Shown piece after piece: positions 60,892 through 64,000 of a stretch of 64,000 nt of DNA (within the stretch, counting starts at the first letter, position 1; each line of letters starts with the position of its first letter). This DNA comes from JACPFN01 sp964406135 (GTDB lineage: Bacteria; Babelota; Babeliae; Babelales; Chromulinivoraceae): assembly GCA_964406135.1 (NCBI GenBank), contig CAYOQO010000001.1, positions 48,209-112,208 on the forward strand, in the 5' to 3' direction. The notes under the pieces are model-generated. The model saw only the letters and a program-made list of their open reading frames with translations, was not told the DNA's origin and made no database searches. The position numbers and the translations under genes are program-made.

Positions 60892-61191
60892 CTACTTCTC
60901 TTTTACTTCAATTAATGCATCTATACTATGCAATAAATTGTCAACAACCATTTTAGTCACAACTTTTTCTTGGCTCAGCTCTTCAAGATCCTTGGTTTCT
61001 GCAACCAATGAACCCTCAAGTGCTCTCATTTGAGCCTGAAGATCTTTGTGCTTTTGTTTCAATGATGCATTTTCATCTTTTAAAGCTTTGACCATTTCAA
61101 TTAAGCGAACAACTTTTTCTTCAAGAAGATGCAGGTTCAGATTAGATTTTGAATGTTGCTTTTCTTTACCTTTTGCAGGTATAGCTTCCAT
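60892..61191 (-). CDS. Coiled-coil protein, possible ZapB-like division partner
   Basis: 99 residues, GGAG ribosome binding site, no signal. From residue 20 on it is one continuous heptad-rich helix (LEEKVVRLIEMVKALKDENASLKQKHKDLQ...LEELSQEKV), followed by a short helix LLHSIDALIEVKEK. ZapB is a small coiled-coil partner of ZapA, and similar short coiled-coil genes precede zapA in many bacteria. The pairing here is by gene context, not by sequence identity. Confidence 0.7.
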   Translation of the reverse strand: MEAIPAKGKEKQHSKSNLNLHLLEEKVVRLIEMVKALKDENASLKQKHKDLQAQMRALEGSLVAETKDLEELSQEKVVTKMVVDNLLHSIDALIEVKEK

Positions 61192-61277
61192 AATAAACTC
61201 CTTTTTTTATTTTCTTACACAAGCCCTATGACTGCAAAAAATGTAGTAAGCCTTCTTTCGTTTCGTCAAGAATCGAA

Positions 61278-61300
61278 AGAAAAAAGCAAAAATCTTGCTT
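61278..61300 (-). terminator. Terminator overlapping the rplT stop codon
   Basis: On the minus strand TAAGCAAGATTTTTGCTTTTTT: the stem AAGCAA/TTGCTT begins within the TAA stop and is followed by T. A larger dyad (GTAAGC/GCTTAC enclosing TTCTTTCG/CGAAAGAA) spans about 61247-61302. Confidence 0.6.
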
Positions 61301-61646
61301 ACCCGCGAGCAGTTTGTACAATTTTCTTGAAAACTGTCGGTTCAAAAATTGCAATTTGACTTAACATTTTGCGATTAAGCTGAATGTTTTTCACTTTTAA
61401 ATCATGCATGAAGCGGCTGTAAGAAATTCCATTATCGCGAACTGCAGCATTAATACGAGCGATGAACAATGCACGCATGCTACGTTTTTTCATTTTGCGA
61501 CCTTTGAATGCATACGCAAGCGCACGCATGAAAGTTTCTTTTGCTCGACGGAAAACATTTTTACGTTGACCAAAATAACCTTTGGTCTGTTTCATTAATC
61601 GTTTATGACGACGATGAGTAACTTTACCAGATTTAACTCGTGACAT
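61299..61646 (-). CDS. rplT: 50S ribosomal protein L20
   Basis: 115 residues, normal size. N-terminal basic extension MSRVKSGKVTHRRHKRLMKQ, signature KGYFGQRKNVFRRAKETFMRALAYAFKGRKMKKR and C-terminal globular part. Early 23S rRNA assembly protein. Last gene of infC-rpmI-rplT; in other bacteria L20 represses this operon by binding the mRNA, but I do not see a clear pseudoknot target here. Confidence 0.97.
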   Translation of the reverse strand: MSRVKSGKVTHRRHKRLMKQTKGYFGQRKNVFRRAKETFMRALAYAFKGRKMKKRSMRALFIARINAAVRDNGISYSRFMHDLKVKNIQLNRKMLSQIAIFEPTVFKKIVQTARG

Positions 61647-61663
61647 TATATAACCCCTTGAAT

Positions 61664-61858
61664 TTATGAATAAGGTAAAAGACGAACAATGTGACCTTGA
61701 TCACTTGTGCAAACTATACGACCACCACGAAGGTTACGTTTGCGCTTTGTTGTTTTTTTTGACAACAAGTGTCTTTTCCCTGACGCAGAATATTTAAACT
61801 TATTTTTTAGCTTCTTAAATCTTTTTTTTGCACCTGAATGCGTTTTCATTTTTGGCAT
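61664..61858 (-). CDS. rpmI: 50S ribosomal protein L35
   Basis: 64 residues, typical. MPKMKTHSGAKKRFKKLKN start and HLLSKKTTKRKRNLRGG signature. Strongly basic rRNA-binding protein. Lies between infC and rplT with 15-17 bp gaps. Confidence 0.97.
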   Translation of the reverse strand: MPKMKTHSGAKKRFKKLKNKFKYSASGKRHLLSKKTTKRKRNLRGGRIVCTSDQGHIVRLLPYS

Positions 61859-61873
61859 AATTGAAACCTTATG

Positions 61874-62410
61874 TTATTTTTTTGCTTTCAAATAATAAAT
61901 CCGAGACCAAAAGCGTCCTGTTGCAGCATCTTTTTCACAAATTAAGTCCGTCATGCCTTTTTCAGCAATTGAACGATCAATTTGATCAAAAAAATCTGAT
62001 CCTACATTTCTCATGCCATCGATTTCTCGACCAGAAAAAACCAAAGTTACTTTTAATTTATGGCCTTCTTTTAAAAAACCAATTCCCTGATTTAATTTAG
62101 TCAAATAATCATGCATTCCAATTTTAGGGCGCATTTTGATTTCTTTGATTTTGATAACTTTTTGCTTTTTCTTACTCTCAGCAAGTTTCTTTTTTTTGGC
62201 ATATTGGCTTTTACCAAAATCCATGATTTTGACCAAGGGAATTTCATCTTTGTCAGACAAAAGAACCAAGTCCATTTCATTTCTTCGAGCCAATATCAAC
62301 GCTTCATCTCGGGACAAAATGCCCAAGTTCTCTCCGTTTTCAGAAATTACACGAACTTTATAAGCTCGAATTTCTTCATTAATAAGCTGTGAATCTGCTT
62401 TATTTTTCAA
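61874..62410 (-). CDS. infC: Translation initiation factor IF-3
   Basis: 178 residues. N-domain INEEIRAYKVRVISENGENLGILSRDEAL, lysine-rich linker (YAKKKKLAESKKKQKVIKIKEIKMRPKIG) and C-domain EKGMTDLICEKDAATGRFWSR. It discriminates the initiator tRNA and start codon on the 30S subunit. The start is a TTG (62410) with AGGGC upstream. A rare start codon is the basis of IF-3 autoregulation in E. coli (AUU), so this non-ATG start may have the same role. Confidence 0.95.
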   Translation of the reverse strand: MKNKADSQLINEEIRAYKVRVISENGENLGILSRDEALILARRNEMDLVLLSDKDEIPLVKIMDFGKSQYAKKKKLAESKKKQKVIKIKEIKMRPKIGMHDYLTKLNQGIGFLKEGHKLKVTLVFSGREIDGMRNVGSDFFDQIDRSIAEKGMTDLICEKDAATGRFWSRIYYLKAKK

Positions 62411-62426
62411 TTTTAAGCCCTATTTT

Positions 62427-63461
62427 TTAAATACCTAACATAGCGCTTTTGACTTTTTCAGTAATAGCCTGAGCAAGCGCCTTGTTTTCTTTTAAAAGCT
62501 GATATGCTTGATCGCGACCTTGAGCAAAATTTTTGCCTTCGTACGCAAGCCATGCACCATTTTTTGTTACAATGTCATAGGTAATTGCAGCATCTAAAAG
62601 ATCAAGCTCTTTACTAATTCCCACATCAAACAACAGATCAATTTCTGTTACTTTAAATGGAGCTGCAACTTTATTTTTAACTGCTTTGATAGCAACTCGA
62701 TTTCCAAAATGAACTTCATCTTTTTTCAAAGACGCAATTCTTCGAACATCCAAACGCAAAGATGCGTAAAATTTCAATGCTTTACCGCCCGTTGTGGTTT
62801 CTTTAGGACCAAATGCCATAGCATTGATCGTTTGTCGGATTTGATTAATAAAAATCAAAATTGTGTTTGATTTGTGAACAACTGATGCGAGCTTTCGCAA
62901 AGCTTGAGACATCAAACGAGCCTGAAGACCGACATGAGCATCACCCATATCACCTTCAAGTTCTGCCCGAGGAACCAACGCAGCTACAGAATCAATCACG
63001 ATGATGTCAATTGCGCCTGAACGAATCAACATTTCTGCAATTTCTAAAGCTTGCTCTCCACAATCCGGCTGTGAAATAATCAAATCATTGATATTCACGC
63101 CAAGCTTGGTAGCATATGCAGGATCTAAAGCATGTTCTGCATCAATAAAAGCACAAATTCCACCATTTTTTTGAGCTTCAGCTATCGCATGAAGAGCCAA
63201 AGTTGTTTTACCGGATGACTCAGGCCCAAAAATTTCAACAATTCTACCAACAGGGTATCCACCAATTCCAATCACATGATCGATTTGAAGTGACCCAGAG
63301 CTTGTTGCCAAAATTTTATTATTTGGTTGTTCTCCCAAAAGCATAACAGAACCTTTACCATACTGCTTTTCAATCTGGGAAAACGTAACTTCAAGAGCTT
63401 TTTTCTTAGAACTTGCGTCAGACTGAGCCTCAGAGCGCTTAAAAGCCTCTTTTTCTTTCAT
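62427..63461 (-). CDS. recA: Recombinase RecA
   Basis: 344 residues. Walker A GPESSGKTTLALHA, catalytic-Glu region AFIDAEHALDP, Walker B IIVIDSVAALVP, L1 (ELEGDMGDAHVGLQARLMSQALR), INQIRQTINAMAFGPKETTTGG (L2, with Gln-Thr-Ile in place of the common Met-Lys-Ile) and the C-terminal domain. It polymerises on single-stranded DNA for strand exchange and SOS signalling. No intein. Its ATG lies two bases after the stop of the upstream chaperone-like gene, so they are coupled. Confidence 0.97.
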   Translation of the reverse strand: MKEKEAFKRSEAQSDASSKKKALEVTFSQIEKQYGKGSVMLLGEQPNNKILATSSGSLQIDHVIGIGGYPVGRIVEIFGPESSGKTTLALHAIAEAQKNGGICAFIDAEHALDPAYATKLGVNINDLIISQPDCGEQALEIAEMLIRSGAIDIIVIDSVAALVPRAELEGDMGDAHVGLQARLMSQALRKLASVVHKSNTILIFINQIRQTINAMAFGPKETTTGGKALKFYASLRLDVRRIASLKKDEVHFGNRVAIKAVKNKVAAPFKVTEIDLLFDVGISKELDLLDAAITYDIVTKNGAWLAYEGKNFAQGRDQAYQLLKENKALAQAITEKVKSAMLGI

Positions 63462-63463
63462 GT

Positions 63464-64000
63464 TTAAACTTCTTTTGTAAATTGTAAGAGTTCTTTTTTA
63501 ATTTCTATCTTGTTATTAAGTGTAGCAGTTCTATATAAAGAAGCAATAAAACCCTCTTTGATTTGGTACAATTTCATGTAAAACATAACACTTGCCAGAT
63601 GATCTTTTTGCTCTTCAAATAGTTTAGGGCTCACTTGAGCAATTGAGTCTAATTTTATCACAATTCCATCGGTTTTTGTATGAATTGCTGCCACAGCACC
63701 TTCATGCTGCATGCTTTTGAGCGACTGTGCAACTTCTTGATCTTTCAAAATTGCACTTTGTTCAATTTTTCCATCTTTATTGTCAAAACTTGCTGTTGCA
63801 ACATAAGTTTCATATTTTGATGCAACTTCAGATAATTTCATATGTTTTGCATCATGTGCAGCCGCCATAAGATCTTGTTGTAATTTTGTAACAGCCTGCT
63901 CATCAAAATAGACACTTAAAACCTTAGATTTTACTTCAGAAAGCACTGGAAGTTTGCTTTTTTCGATCTGAGAACAAAAAAGAATTGCTCCAAAATCTTT
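63464..64000 (-). CDS. PpiD/SurA-like periplasmic chaperone, N-terminus beyond window
   Basis: About 178 C-terminal codons are visible; the frame is open to the window edge (DFGAILFCSQIEKSKLPVLSE...), so no start can be given. The pattern matches the region after a parvulin domain in PpiD/SurA-type foldases: strand-LPVLSEVKSKVLSVYFDEQA, KLSEVASKYETYVATASFDNKD, AIHTKTDGIVIKLDSIAQVSP and a final helix bundle. No parvulin motif is inside the visible part. These proteins assist outer-membrane protein folding, which suits this barrel-rich genome. Placed directly upstream of recA. Confidence 0.6.
   Translation of the reverse strand, partial: KDFGAILFCSQIEKSKLPVLSEVKSKVLSVYFDEQAVTKLQQDLMAAAHDAKHMKLSEVASKYETYVATASFDNKDGKIEQSAILKDQEVAQSLKSMQHEGAVAAIHTKTDGIVIKLDSIAQVSPKLFEEQKDHLASVMFYMKLYQIKEGFIASLYRTATLNNKIEIKKELLQFTKEV

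Overview
The window is AT-rich bacterial DNA with a Gram-negative envelope signature: Sec signal peptides, lipoboxes, a LolC/E-type permease, Lnt and outer-membrane beta-barrels. It also carries host-association hallmarks (ankyrin repeats, paired EamA transporters, very many secreted proteins of unknown function). This suits a reduced, eukaryote-associated lineage such as Candidatus Dependentiae (TM6). That assignment is inference from gene content; no rRNA or tRNA gene was found to confirm it. The standard genetic code is used, with TGA as a normal stop in several genes.

Layout. 1-13.5 kb is mostly exported proteins: lipoproteins, the permease, a membrane AAA ATPase that looks like an FtsH with a dead protease domain, a lipoprotein-type thioredoxin reductase-thioredoxin fusion, an alpha/beta hydrolase, a thioredoxin-fold protein, a YVTN propeller and a small outer-membrane barrel. 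13.7-19.7 kb is one 2,008-residue secreted protein. 19.8-33.9 kb is largely housekeeping (pepA, ftsW, murD, ileS, lnt, rplI, dnaB, ruvC), broken by an ankyrin gene between murD and ftsW and by two secreted unknowns.

33.9-45 kb is the most distinctive block. Two paralogous large outer-membrane proteins on the minus strand flank three tandem plus-strand genes for secreted fibre-like proteins. These are built from YadA-head-type AVG repeats. The first two end in an endosialidase-type (S74) chaperone domain. The third ends in a glycine-rich phage-tail-like domain and is cut by one in-frame TGA. DNA identity patches show recent duplication and gene conversion among them.

45-53.4 kb carries a secreted propeller, a secreted subtilisin-like protease, recF, dnaN, a predicted caspase-fold (clan CD) cysteine peptidase and a XerC/D recombinase. 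A run of 100 N lies just upstream of the peptidase and is flanked by an exact 55-bp duplication, so it is probably an assembly-graph break. 53.4-64 kb has a GIY-YIG gene between inverted palindromic repeats, an archaeal/eukaryotic-type proS, a MazG-like hydrolase, two EamA transporters, the ymdB-rny pair, zapA with a coiled-coil partner, infC-rpmI-rplT, recA and the C-terminal part of a probable PpiD/SurA-like chaperone.

The genes suggest a cell with intact replication, repair and division machinery that spends much of its coding capacity on surface fibres, barrels and secreted enzymes. Hairpin terminators are clear and frequent; promoters are much less certain.
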